Below are positions 44,683-52,853 of a stretch of 57,935 nucleotides of DNA, in pieces. The notes below the pieces were generated by a model, which did not search any database, was not told the DNA's origin, and saw nothing but the letters and a program-made list of their open reading frames with translations. The number at the start of each line of letters is the position of its first letter. Position 1 is the first letter of the stretch. The position numbers and the translations under genes are program-made. The stretch is from NCBI GenBank assembly GCA_945912145.1, contig CAMEBF010000013.1, positions 1 to 57,935 on the forward strand. The letters run 5' to 3'. The stretch is from an uncultured Clostridia bacterium (GTDB taxonomy: Bacteria; Bacillota; Clostridia; Oscillospirales; Acutalibacteraceae).

Positions 44683-46416
44683 ATGAAAAAAGCAGTATCC
44701 ATCTTGTTGGCTCTCCTCATGTGCTGCACAATTTTCCCGTTTGCAGCCTTTGCAGAAGACGCAGACGTTGACGTCGATTCCGAAATCGAAGCCTCCGCCG
44801 AAGAAACCGTCGCTGCGTGGGAAGCTAACTACGGCATTCTCCTGAAAACACTTATGAACGGCACGAATTATGCCCATTATAAGTACGTATTGGACAACGA
44901 TAAAGAAATTCAGCAGTTGATGGACGTATACACCGCTTTCGGTCTGTACGACAACGCCTGGAAGAATTACTTTACCAAAGAAGCAAACATCGACACCTGC
45001 AAGCAGATCCTCATGGCGATGATCGAAGAGTATTCCGTCGAAATGGGCAACAGCTATGTTGACGCCATCGTTGACGGTCTTGAGACCGCGAAGGACGCCG
45101 CCGAATTCGTTGAAAAACTCAACGGTTATCTTAACGAGTACTCCGACGTTCTCAGCTTTGTTGAGTCCGCAGAGTGGAGCACGATCTTCAGCGTTGTTGA
45201 CGCTCTCATCAAGATCGGTAACGCCTGGGCAGACATCAGAGACGGTTTGATCGAAGCGTATTCGCAGATCATGTCCGTACAGCTTGCTAACGGTTATTAT
45301 ATTGAAATGCTCCAGTATGTTGCGAACAACACGCCTTACGAGCCCATGAAGACCGCTGCTCTTGCGCTGATCGAAGAGGCTACCACGGCTGTTGAAGAGC
45401 AGATCGCTTTCTTCCTTCAGGAAGCTACCGAAGACCTCCAGAACCAGGGCATCAACGCTCTCGTCAATCTGGCTGTCAACTCCAACGTCTACACGGCCAC
45501 CGCGAAGAAGATCTTCAACGGTGCTGCCAGCGTAGCCGACGTTCTCTGGAACACCAGCGACCAGTATGCTCTGTTTGACGCGCTTGTCGCTTCCGTATAC
45601 GCTGAAAACGCGATCACAGATTACACGGCTCTTTCCTACAGCCACTATGTCGATTCTTTCGATGCTTCCCGCACGATGTTCGCTACCTACGCTCTGATCT
45701 CCGTCAGAATGTTCGGCGAGCAGTCCCTCTACAACCTGCTTGAAGCACAGGCCGGCGGCATCATCAATAAGATCAAATCCAAGGTTTACAACACGTCCTG
45801 CACAGAGTACACCGCTAACATGGCAGCTCTTACGCTGACGGAAGAAGCGCTCTTCAATACGGCTGTTGCCGATATGGCTCCCGTTGAAGCAGTTGCTTAC
45901 ATCTACTGCCCCGTAAACGTTCTCGTTTATGACGACAGCACCCTTCTCTTCAGAGTCAAAGACGGTGAAGAATCCGTTTACACTTCTTCTTACGGCATGG
46001 CGAAAGCTTCCTACTGCGAATACAACAAAGAGTACATCAAGGTTGCATTCCTGAAAGACGCTGATTACAAGATCGTCATGATCGGTACGGATGACGGCTA
46101 TGTCACATTCGTCAAAGACGTTATGGAAGACGGCGTTTTGAACGATTACTCCTTCACGGAAGTCGCGGTTACGCCCAACACCAAGATCACGGTCACCGGT
46201 AAGAAATACATCGTATCCCGCGACAACACGAACCTTGAAGTTGACCTCAACGACGAGTTCGTACAGCCCGAAGGCAAAGAAGTTACTTGGGAAACCGTTA
46301 CGGAAGCTACCAAGGAAGTCGTTAAGGAAGAGACCAACAACTTCTTCGCAAAGATCAAAGCATTCTTCCAGAACTTCTTCGCAAAACTGAAAGAGCTCTT
46401 CACGATTAAAAAATAA
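44683..46416 (+). CDS. Abundant-looking secreted helical protein with aromatic C-terminal tail
   Basis: 577 residues. Signal peptide 1-24 (FPFAAFA). The rest is largely helical, with no known domain seen; a beta-rich stretch covers about 400-520. The end (NNFFAKIKAFFQNFFAKLKE) matches the tails of the two giant proteins at 16301 and 21698 (KIKAFFQxFFA). Even the DNA is similar: AAGATCAAAGC, one variable base, TTCTTCCAGA, one variable base, CTTCTTCGCA. Codon choice is strongly biased to GCT, GTT, ATC, AAC and CTC, unlike neighbours, which suggests high expression. RBS GAAAGGGG. It has its own promoter and terminator. Confidence 0.8.
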   Translation: MKKAVSILLALLMCCTIFPFAAFAEDADVDVDSEIEASAEETVAAWEANYGILLKTLMNGTNYAHYKYVLDNDKEIQQLMDVYTAFGLYDNAWKNYFTKEANIDTCKQILMAMIEEYSVEMGNSYVDAIVDGLETAKDAAEFVEKLNGYLNEYSDVLSFVESAEWSTIFSVVDALIKIGNAWADIRDGLIEAYSQIMSVQLANGYYIEMLQYVANNTPYEPMKTAALALIEEATTAVEEQIAFFLQEATEDLQNQGINALVNLAVNSNVYTATAKKIFNGAASVADVLWNTSDQYALFDALVASVYAENAITDYTALSYSHYVDSFDASRTMFATYALISVRMFGEQSLYNLLEAQAGGIINKIKSKVYNTSCTEYTANMAALTLTEEALFNTAVADMAPVEAVAYIYCPVNVLVYDDSTLLFRVKDGEESVYTSSYGMAKASYCEYNKEYIKVAFLKDADYKIVMIGTDDGYVTFVKDVMEDGVLNDYSFTEVAVTPNTKITVTGKKYIVSRDNTNLEVDLNDEFVQPEGKEVTWETVTEATKEVVKEETNNFFAKIKAFFQNFFAKLKELFTIKK

Positions 46417-46433
46417 TCCTTCTTGATAAAAAG

Positions 46434-46461
46434 ACCGGCTTCGTTCAGAGGCCGGTTTTTT
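46434..46461 (+). terminator. Terminator after the secreted tail protein
   Basis: Stem ACCGGC / GCCGGT, 11-base loop, then six T. Confidence 0.9.
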
Positions 46462-46500
46462 ATGATAACAGAATTGTCATTATTTGTAACCGCTTTGTCA

Positions 46501-46529
46501 TTGCATTCGCCGGTAAAATTTGCTACGAT
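46501..46529 (+). promoter_or_regulatory. Promoter of the frameshifted gene
   Basis: TTGCAT (46501-46506), 17 bases, TACGAT (46524-46529); AAGGAGG follows 10 bases later. Confidence 0.55.
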
Positions 46530-46550
46530 AGACTTGAAGGAGGAATGCGT

Positions 46551-47281
46551 ATGCTAAGATGCAGAACGCTGTTTTCGGTGCTCGCATCGATTCTTATCCT
46601 GCTCTCGACGCCGTTTGCGCTGCTCGGCATAATGATCGAAGAGCATTTTCAGGATAACGATCCCACCGTTTTTGAGGACGGCTCAACCGTCATTCCGACC
46701 GGCGGGCCGACCTTTGTGCATCGGCTTTTTGACGGCTATTACATTGATAACGGCGACGAAGTCTTTATGGACGCCTTATGTTATGACACGGACAGTACAA
46801 TACCCGACTATCGAGCTTCCTTATTAACCGAACAGGGCTACTATGTGCGCCACGCTTTTGACAAAAACGGATTTATCGCCTATAACAGGCCGCGTCCTGC
46901 GGCGTCTATTCGCTCTGGACAACCCCACAGGGCTACAGCGTCGTGAAATACGGACAGAAAGAAATCATCATGGGAGATATTGACCGATTCGCCGTCTTCG
47001 GACACTATCTGGCGTTCCATCTGCAAATCGCCGACGAATATCTTGACCGCGGCTTCGTCAATCCCCTGATCGAATACTCGACCGACACCGTTCTATCCCG
47101 GAAATACGACGGCATGGTATCCGGATTTTCCAACGTCTACGTCGATACCTATGTGCTGATTGACGCCGAAAACGAAACCTATCGGACTTTCAATCACAAC
47201 GGCAAAAAAGAAATCCAAAAATTTGCCAAAGAGCAAGGTCTCAAAACAGAATGGCAAAAAATCAAGCATGAATTCATGTAA
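46551..47281 (+). pseudogene. Membrane-anchored hypothetical protein disrupted by a frameshift
   Basis: The 5' frame starts at the ATG 46551 (AAGGAGG 7 bases upstream), has one TM segment (FSVLASILILLSTPFALLGI) and reads well to about 46885 (FDKNGFIAYN). It then turns into arginine/serine-rich nonsense and stops at 46946. In another frame, sensible protein begins at about 46893 (SCGVYSLWTTPQGYSVVKYG) and runs to 47281. Losing one base between them (or gaining two) explains the break. It is either a recent pseudogene or a sequencing/assembly error. The product is not recognised. It lies just upstream of the spore protein gene. Confidence 0.75.
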
Positions 47282-47363
47282 AATTTCTCAATCATATTTG
47301 CGTGTTCAAGGCTCAAAATACTACTGCAAACGCAAAAACATTCCCGAAAGGAGTGCGAAAGTC

Positions 47364-47561
47364 ATGGCAGGTAGCAACAAGTCCAGCCTTGTTCCCGGCG
47401 CGCGCGAAGCTCTTGATAAGTTCAAGATGGAAGCAGCCAGCGAAGTAGGTGTTAACCTCAAGCAGGGCTACAACGGCGATCTTACCTCCAAACAGGCAGG
47501 TTCTGTCGGCGGTCAGATGGTTAAGAAAATGATCGAAGCCTACGAAAACGGCATGAAATAA
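47364..47561 (+). CDS. Alpha/beta-type small acid-soluble spore protein
   Basis: 65 residues. It has the SASP core ALDKFKMEAASEVGVNLKQG, then GYNGDLTSKQAGSVGGQMVKKM. These proteins coat spore DNA and are degraded at germination by the GPR protease at the FKMEAASE-type site. The RBS is AAAGGAG 10 bases before the ATG at 47364. Upstream, GAATT-18 bp-CATATTT (about 47270-47300) loosely fits a forespore sigma-G promoter. Codon bias is strong. This is direct evidence that the organism belongs to a spore-forming lineage. Confidence 0.95.
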   Translation: MAGSNKSSLVPGAREALDKFKMEAASEVGVNLKQGYNGDLTSKQAGSVGGQMVKKMIEAYENGMK

Positions 47562-47576
47562 TTCTGACCCACAGCG

Positions 47577-47612
47577 GGCGCGTTTCGGCAACGGGACGCG
47601 CCTTAGTTTTTT
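47577..47612 (+). terminator. Terminator after the SASP gene
   Basis: Stem GGCGCGT / ACGCGCC with a 12-base loop, then TTAGTTTTTT. Confidence 0.88.
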
Positions 47613-47662
47613 CATCGTCTTTTGATTGTTTGAAAAATTTTTGTGAATATGCCCTACAGATA

Positions 47663-47691
47663 GTGACAAATTCTGTATGCGGGTGTATACT
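47663..47691 (+). promoter_or_regulatory. Promoter of the MATE gene
   Basis: GTGACA (47663-47668), 17 bases, TATACT (47686-47691). Confidence 0.6.
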
Positions 47692-47726
47692 GAATCCGCT
47701 GAAATTTTTGTTCAAGTGGTGGAATC

Positions 47727-49091
47727 ATGAAAAAACAGAAAAAACGTGAAATATTGGATATGACGCAGGGTCCGTTTTTCAAAAAGATTATATTCTTTGC
47801 GCTGCCGCTGATTTTTACGGGACTGCTGCAGCTTCTGTACAATTCCGCCGATACCATCGTCGTCGGACGTTTTGCCGGAAAGGAAGCGCTGGCTGCAGTC
47901 GGCGCGACAGGATCGCTTGTCAATCTGATTCTGAACGTCTTCATCGGCCTTTCGATGGGTTCCGGCGTGATGGAAGCGCGCCATATCGGCGCAGGCGACG
48001 AAAAAGGAATGAGCCGCTGCACGCATACGGCAATGACGCTGAGCGTGTTATGCGGTATTGTTGTCGCCGTAATCGGCTATTTTTTCTCGGGAACCTTTTT
48101 GAAATGGATGGACGCGCCCGACGACGTTCTTCCGCTGTCCACGATTTATTTGCAGATTTATTTTTTAGGCGCGCCGGGCTCGCTTGTCTATAACTTCGGG
48201 GCATCTCTTTTGCGAGCCATGGGAGACACAAAGCGGCCGCTGTACATATTGTTCGCGACAGGGCTTGTCAACGTCGCGCTGAACCTGATTTTAGTCATTC
48301 CGTTCGGCATGAGCGTCAAAGGCGTCGCCATCGCGACCATCACCGCGCAATATATCTCCGCCGTCTGCATCGTGCTGTGCCTGATGAAGCTGCAGAATCC
48401 CTGCCGATTGAACCTCAGATCACTACGGATTTATAAACGGGAGCTGCTCGGCATCGTCAAAATCGGGCTGCCGGCGGGACTGCAAAACTCTCTGTTTTCC
48501 ATTTCCAACGTCATCATTCAGACCTCGGTCAATGCGTTTGGCTCCGTCGCAATGGCAGGAATCGCCGCAGGCTCGAATTACGATGGCTACATTTTCACCT
48601 GCACGAACGCCATCGCACAGACGGCGATGAATTTCTCATCGCAGAACGTCGGCGCGGGTACTTATGAAAACATCGGGAAAATTTACCGCCGTTGTCTGAT
48701 CATCACCATCGCCATCGGTGCCGTGATGTCCTGCGCGGGCTTCTTCCTGCGGGAGCAGATCGTCTGGATCTTCTCCAAGGAGCCGGACGTCATCGCCATC
48801 GGCGCCCAGAGACTCGCGCTGATTATGCCGTTTTACGCATTCTGCTCGCTTCAGGATATGACCACCGGTCAGGTGCGCGGCATGGGCTATTCTGTAGCGC
48901 CGATGATTCTTTCGATTTTCGGCGCATGTGGTGTGCGCCTGCTGTGGATTTTCGTCGCGCTGCCGCATAATCCGACGCTCATCAACCTTTATTGGGCCTA
49001 CCCGATTTCATGGACCGTCACATTCATCGCGCAGCTCGTCATGTACTTCGTTGCAAAACGCAGTCTGATGAAACGCAAACAAGCCGCATAG
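47727..49091 (+). CDS. MATE family efflux transporter
   Basis: 454 residues and twelve predicted TM helices in two homologous halves. The N-terminus (MTQGPFFKKIIFFALPLIFTG) and the FNSADTIVVGRFAGKEALAAVG-like start of TM2 (here YNSADTIVVGRF) are typical of the NorM/DinF-type MATE group. These export cationic drugs or metabolites using H+ or Na+. The RBS is weak (GGTGG). Single gene with its own promoter and terminator; the substrate is not evident. Confidence 0.93.
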   Translation: MKKQKKREILDMTQGPFFKKIIFFALPLIFTGLLQLLYNSADTIVVGRFAGKEALAAVGATGSLVNLILNVFIGLSMGSGVMEARHIGAGDEKGMSRCTHTAMTLSVLCGIVVAVIGYFFSGTFLKWMDAPDDVLPLSTIYLQIYFLGAPGSLVYNFGASLLRAMGDTKRPLYILFATGLVNVALNLILVIPFGMSVKGVAIATITAQYISAVCIVLCLMKLQNPCRLNLRSLRIYKRELLGIVKIGLPAGLQNSLFSISNVIIQTSVNAFGSVAMAGIAAGSNYDGYIFTCTNAIAQTAMNFSSQNVGAGTYENIGKIYRRCLIITIAIGAVMSCAGFFLREQIVWIFSKEPDVIAIGAQRLALIMPFYAFCSLQDMTTGQVRGMGYSVAPMILSIFGACGVRLLWIFVALPHNPTLINLYWAYPISWTVTFIAQLVMYFVAKRSLMKRKQAA

Positions 49092-49099
49092 CAAAAAAA

Positions 49100-49127
49100 T
49101 CCGCACACATTTGTGTACGGACTTTTT
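49100..49127 (+). terminator. Terminator after the MATE gene
   Basis: Stem TCCG-ACACA / TGTGT-CGGA (single mismatch pair inside), then CTTTTT. Confidence 0.85.
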
Positions 49128-49252
49128 CATTCAATCGAAAATATTTGATATGTTAATGGAATCAATCAGAATCCTGCGGATTGTTCCGCATTCGTTATAT
49201 AGCTGTTGCAGTTTCCTGTCCAATTTTTTATCCGCAAAAAAGCCACTCCTTT

Positions 49253-49370
49253 ATAATCGCTTTGCGGAGCAAAGCCACCGATTCTTTTCTCTCTTCTCTC
49301 TTCGTTTTTCTCTGGAAAAGTCGCGGATGAAGAGAAAAGAGAAGAACGAAAAGTGAAAAGTGAAGAGAAC
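49253..49370. repeat. Low-complexity element with inverted polypurine/polypyrimidine flanks
   Basis: A CGCTTTGCGGAGCAAAGC hairpin is followed by a CTTTTCTCTCTTCTCTCTTC tract. After a short centre come GAAGAGAAAAGAGAAGAACG and AAAGTGAAAAGTGAAGAG, the inverse. The organisation is like the elements at 41574 and 51758. Nothing coding is seen between the MATE terminator and the tRNA. Confidence 0.6.
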
Positions 49371-49408
49371 CAAAAAGAAAAGCCACACTTGCGTGCGACT
49401 TTTCTTTT
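49371..49408 (-). terminator. Terminator of tRNA-Val
   Basis: Minus strand AAAAGTCGCAC / GTGTGGCTTTT stem with a CGCAA-like loop, followed by CTTTTTGG. Confidence 0.75.
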
Positions 49409-49484
49409 TGGTGGATGCTAACGGACTCGAACCGCTGACCCTTCGCACGTCAAGCGAAAGCTCTACCAGCTGAGCTAAGCATCC
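49409..49484 (-). tRNA. tRNA-Val (anticodon GAC)
   Basis: 76 bases including encoded CCA. Acceptor GGATGCT / AGCATCC, D arm GCTC...GAGC, anticodon stem TTCGC / GCGAA with loop TTGACGT, T arm AGCGG-TTCGAGT-CCGTT (one G-T pair), discriminator A. Anticodon GAC reads GUC/GUU valine codons. Confidence 0.97.
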
Positions 49485-49502
49485 ATGTCTGTTGACTTGC
49501 TT

Positions 49503-49531
49503 ATTATACACGAACGATCCGAAAAAATCAA
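49503..49531 (-). promoter_or_regulatory. Promoter of tRNA-Val
   Basis: TTGATT (49531-49526), 17 bases, TATAAT (49508-49503), 18 bases before the tRNA 5' end. Confidence 0.8.
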
Positions 49532-49643
49532 GCCCTTTTTTCATATTTTTTATAAATTTCAAAAAAAATAAAAATTTATGGTGCATTTTTCTTTCATCTA
49601 TAGTATAATGAAAGCGTATGACGAAAGAAAGGAGAAACGGCGT

Positions 49644-49663
49644 TGAATTTCTTATGAAATTCA
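49644..49663 (+). promoter_or_regulatory. Hairpin in the cysE leader
   Basis: Perfect 8-bp stem TGAATTTC / GAAATTCA with a TTAT loop, placed between an AAAGGAG sequence (about 49628-49634) and the cysE ATG at 49680. A TTG-start mini-frame of four codons (ending at 49656) also follows that AAAGGAG. Either could influence cysE translation. Confidence 0.45.
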
Positions 49664-49679
49664 CAGTCGCACGGTGTTT

Positions 49680-50303
49680 ATGTTCAAACAACTCAAAGAA
49701 GACATTCAATGCGTGAAAGATCGCGACCCTGCGGCTACGTCGATTCCGGAGATACTCTTTCTGTATCCCGGACTTCGGGCTGTCAGGTCTCACCGTAGAG
49801 CTCATTGGTGTCACTGTCACAACCTGCATTTTTTAGCCCGATGGATTTCTCAGAGAACAGTTCGTAAAACGGGCATCGAGATTCACCCCGGCGCCACCAT
49901 CGGCAGGCGATTTTTCATTGACCACGGAACCGGCGTCGTCATCGGCGAAACGACCGAGATCGGCGACGACGTGACCATTTACCAGGGCGTCACGCTCGGC
50001 GGTACGGGAAAGGATGTCGGCAAGCGTCACCCGACGGTCGGCAACAATGTCATGATCGGTGCCGGCGCGAAGGTGCTCGGTCCCGTCAAAATCGGCGACA
50101 ATACCAAGATCGCGGCAGGTTCTGTGGTGCTGCATGAGATTCCGCCCAATTGTACGGCGGTCGGCACACCTGCCCGCGTCGTCAAGCTCGACGGCGTCCG
50201 GGTGGACAGCCTCGATCAGATCCACATTCCCGACCCCGTCGCGCAGGAGCTCGAACGGCTCGAAGGCATGATTCAGGCCTTAGCGGACACCATCAACAAA
50301 TAA
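49680..50303 (+). CDS. cysE: Serine O-acetyltransferase
   Basis: 207 residues from the ATG at 49680; a GTG two codons earlier is possible. It acetylates serine with acetyl-CoA, the first step of cysteine synthesis. The N-terminal helical domain leads into a left-handed beta-helix of hexapeptide repeats (HPGATIGRRFFIDHGTGVVI). The catalytic His is in the IDHGTG segment. The C-terminus is typical of the short Firmicutes CysE. It is followed by cysS after 13 bases, a conserved pairing that links cysteine supply to its charging. A TATAAT near 49603 may be the promoter. Confidence 0.95.
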   Translation: MFKQLKEDIQCVKDRDPAATSIPEILFLYPGLRAVRSHRRAHWCHCHNLHFLARWISQRTVRKTGIEIHPGATIGRRFFIDHGTGVVIGETTEIGDDVTIYQGVTLGGTGKDVGKRHPTVGNNVMIGAGAKVLGPVKIGDNTKIAAGSVVLHEIPPNCTAVGTPARVVKLDGVRVDSLDQIHIPDPVAQELERLEGMIQALADTINK

Positions 50304-50316
50304 AGGAGAAAGCAAA

Positions 50317-51738
50317 ATGTACTTATATAATTCCGCCACCAGAAAAAAAGAAGAATTCGTCCCCCACACGCCGGGCAAGGTCGCGATGTATACCTGCGGC
50401 CCGACGGTCTATCACTTTGCCCACATCGGCAATCTGAGAACCTACATCATGGAGGACGTGCTCGAGAAATATCTGCGCTATGTCGGCTATGACGTCAAGC
50501 GCGTCATGAACATCACCGACGTCGGTCATCTTTCGAGTGACGCCGACACAGGCGAGGACAAAATGCTCAAGGGCGCCAAGCGCGAGCACAAAACCGTGAT
50601 GGAGATCGCGAAGTTCTACACCGACGCGTTCTTTTCCGACTGCGACAAGCTCGCCATCAAGCGTCCCGACGTGATCGAACCGGCAACGAACTGCATCGAC
50701 GAATTCATCACGATGGTGCAGGGACTTTTGGATAAGGGCTACGCTTACATCGCAGGCGGCAACGTCTATTTTGACACCTCAAAGCTCGACCATTACTATG
50801 TTTTCAATAATTTCGACGCGGAGGATCTTGCCATCGGCGTGCGCGACAGCGTTTCCGAGGACGAGAACAAGCGCAACAAAACGGATTTCGTGCTCTGGTT
50901 CACCAAGTCGAAATTTGAAGATCAGGAGCTCAAATGGGACAGCCCCTGGGGTGTCGGCTATCCCGGCTGGCATATCGAGTGCTCCGCCATCAGCATCAAG
51001 CACAACGGCGAATATCTCGACATTCACTGCGGCGGCATCGACAACGCGTTCCCGCACCACACCAACGAGATTGCGCAGAGCGAAGCTTATCTCGGCCACC
51101 CCTGGTGCAAATTCTGGTTCCATGTCCTGCATCTGAACACCTCGAACGGAAAGATGAGCAAATCGAAAGGCGAATTTCTGACGGTCTCTCTGCTCGAAGA
51201 AAAGGGCTATGACCCGCTCGCGTACCGTCTTTTCTGTCTGCAATCCCATTACCGCAAGGCGCAGGAGTTCTCCTATGAGGCGCTTGACAACGCGTCGGCG
51301 GTCTTTACGAAGCTGATTGCGCGCATCGCCTCGCTCAATGAAAACGACGGCGACCTCGACGAAGCCGTCATCGCAAAATACAAACAGCAGTTCACCGACG
51401 CGCTTGGCAATGACCTGAATACGTCCCTCGGTGTGACCTGCCTGTATGATGTCCTCAAAGCCGACACCAACGACAAAACGAAGCTGTACCTGCTCGCTGA
51501 TTTCGACCGCGTACTGTCGCTGAATCTGCTTGAAGAAGCCAAGGCATACCGCGAGAAACAGAACACCGCGCCGGCAGCGGAAAGCGAAGAGGACAAAGAG
51601 ATCGACGCGCTTGTCGCGCAGCGCACACAAGCGAGAAAAGAGAAAAACTGGGCGGAAGCCGACCGCATCCGCGACGAGCTGAATGCAAGAGGCATCACGG
51701 TTGTCGATACGCCGAACGGCGCAACCTGGCATCGTTAA
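50317..51738 (+). CDS. cysS: Cysteinyl-tRNA synthetase
   Basis: 473 residues, class Ia. Zinc ligand and HIGH-type motif in YTCGPTVYHFAHIGNLR. Further zinc ligands are in GWHIECSA and the following HCGG segment. KMSKS motif in NGKMSKSKGEF. The C-terminal anticodon-binding DALR domain ends with ARKEKNWAEADRIRDELNARG. RBS AAAGGAG 9 bases upstream. Co-transcribed with cysE. Confidence 0.97.
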   Translation: MYLYNSATRKKEEFVPHTPGKVAMYTCGPTVYHFAHIGNLRTYIMEDVLEKYLRYVGYDVKRVMNITDVGHLSSDADTGEDKMLKGAKREHKTVMEIAKFYTDAFFSDCDKLAIKRPDVIEPATNCIDEFITMVQGLLDKGYAYIAGGNVYFDTSKLDHYYVFNNFDAEDLAIGVRDSVSEDENKRNKTDFVLWFTKSKFEDQELKWDSPWGVGYPGWHIECSAISIKHNGEYLDIHCGGIDNAFPHHTNEIAQSEAYLGHPWCKFWFHVLHLNTSNGKMSKSKGEFLTVSLLEEKGYDPLAYRLFCLQSHYRKAQEFSYEALDNASAVFTKLIARIASLNENDGDLDEAVIAKYKQQFTDALGNDLNTSLGVTCLYDVLKADTNDKTKLYLLADFDRVLSLNLLEEAKAYREKQNTAPAAESEEDKEIDALVAQRTQARKEKNWAEADRIRDELNARGITVVDTPNGATWHR

Positions 51739-51757
51739 GCTGCGCTCAGCGATGCAG

Positions 51758-51891
51758 TGAAGAGTGAAGAATGAATAGTGAAGAATGTCGGAAGCGCTTC
51801 GCGCTTATTATAATGAATCAAAAGGCGAAGCCTTTTCCGACATTGCACTTTGAACTTTGCACTTTGAACTTTTAAAAAGGCGCTTCGCGCT
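51758..51891. repeat. Intergenic palindromic repeat element
   Basis: Left flank AGTGAAGAGTGAAGAATG repeats; right flank TTGCACTTTGAACTTTGCAC repeats. The core is bounded by TGTCGGAA (51786) and TTCCGACA (51842) and holds two hairpins (AAGCGCTTCGCGCTT and AAAAGGCGAAGCCTTTT). Positions 51812-51847 match the reverse complement of 41600-41635 with one difference. It fills the space between convergent cysS and the lipoprotein gene and may act as their terminator. Confidence 0.8.
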
Positions 51892-51910
51892 TGGATTTAT
51901 AAAAATTACT

Positions 51911-52450
51911 TTACCGCGCATTTTCATGCAGTGTCGGGTCTTCCATGATCTCATAGTATTCGCAGTAAAGCGAGATGAATTTTTCATTGGAGGAAAAAAT
52001 AAACCGATAACGCTGCGCGGTATACGTCTCATACAGATCGGAAAAATACCGTTTTGGGTTCGCGAAGCTCAGCTTCTCCGTCAGCTCTTTCCGCTCTTTT
52101 TCCGACAAATCGGCATAACACGAAACCACGGCGGCGGCGAACGATGCAAACGCATTTCTTTCGCCGTCCGTTTTCATTTTGTCTGCTTTCGCGGTGACCG
52201 TCAGGTCTTCGATGGCACCGTTGTCGTCCGTATGCAGCGAGAGCATCACGTCGTCCTCCGAACACAGGCTGAACGTCACGTGATAGGTGTCGTCGTACAG
52301 AAACAGGTCGAAATATTGGAATTTGTAATTCTCGTTGATTTTTCCGAGCCTGTCGGAAAGCGTATTATACCCGATCCGCGTCTCTTCCGAACAGGCTGAA
52401 AAGGTAAACACCAGTACGAGCACCAAAAAAACGCCGACAGCTTTCTTCAT
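51911..52450 (-). CDS. Putative lipoprotein, unknown function
   Basis: 179 residues from the ATG at 52450 (MKKAVGVFL), chosen because it begins a lipoprotein signal peptide with lipobox FSAC (Cys20); a longer frame reaches 52504. The mature part is mixed alpha/beta, with YDDTYHVTFSLCSEDD and several Tyr-rich strands near the end. I recognise no family. It is a single gene converging on cysS, with the repeat element between them. Confidence 0.7.
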   Translation of the reverse strand: MKKAVGVFLVLVLVFTFSACSEETRIGYNTLSDRLGKINENYKFQYFDLFLYDDTYHVTFSLCSEDDVMLSLHTDDNGAIEDLTVTAKADKMKTDGERNAFASFAAAVVSCYADLSEKERKELTEKLSFANPKRYFSDLYETYTAQRYRFIFSSNEKFISLYCEYYEIMEDPTLHENAR

Positions 52451-52549
52451 ATGATCACCCAAACAAATAAGATAATCCATATATATGAAAACCGGACGGA
52501 GCAATATGCCTTTTTTGTCTCTGTTTTAAGAAAAAAACAAAATTTCCTG

Positions 52550-52578
52550 TTGCTATCTGTTCCGGACTGTGCTATGAT
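52550..52578 (+). promoter_or_regulatory. Promoter of the rubredoxin gene
   Basis: TTGCTA (52550-52555), 17 bases, TATGAT (52573-52578). Confidence 0.65.
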
Positions 52579-52612
52579 GGTTCTTGCATAAGGGGAAAGG
52601 AGGTTGTTTCTC

Positions 52613-52768
52613 ATGAAATATGTATGCAATGTATGCGGTTGGGAATATGACGAGGAGCTCGGCGATCCCGATAACGGCATTGAGCCCGGAACCAAGTTTG
52701 AAGATCTTCCCGATGATTTTGTCTGCCCGCTTTGCGGCGTCGGCAAGGACGATTTTTCAGCCGAATAA
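52613..52768 (+). CDS. Rubredoxin
   Basis: 51 residues, [17 protein letters not shown]...[14 protein letters not shown]. The two CxxC knuckles bind a single Fe. It is a small electron carrier, in anaerobes often feeding NADH/superoxide-reductase or rubrerythrin pathways that detoxify oxygen species. The Tyr and Asp/Pro pattern between the knuckles is canonical. Strong RBS AAAGGAGG before the ATG. Followed by an unrelated beta-helix gene. Confidence 0.96.
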   Translation: MKYVCNVCGWEYDEELGDPDNGIEPGTKFEDLPDDFVCPLCGVGKDDFSAE

Positions 52769-52853
52769 AAATGCATAAAAGGATCCGTTATGAGTCTCCT
52801 TTTTGTCCAAGGGACGACAAGCGGATTCTTTTTTCTATAAAGAGAGGGATTCT

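Noticed and set aside
49251-49829. 192-codon minus-strand frame across tRNA-Val
   Set aside because: It reads through the tRNA and terminators, so it cannot be a gene.
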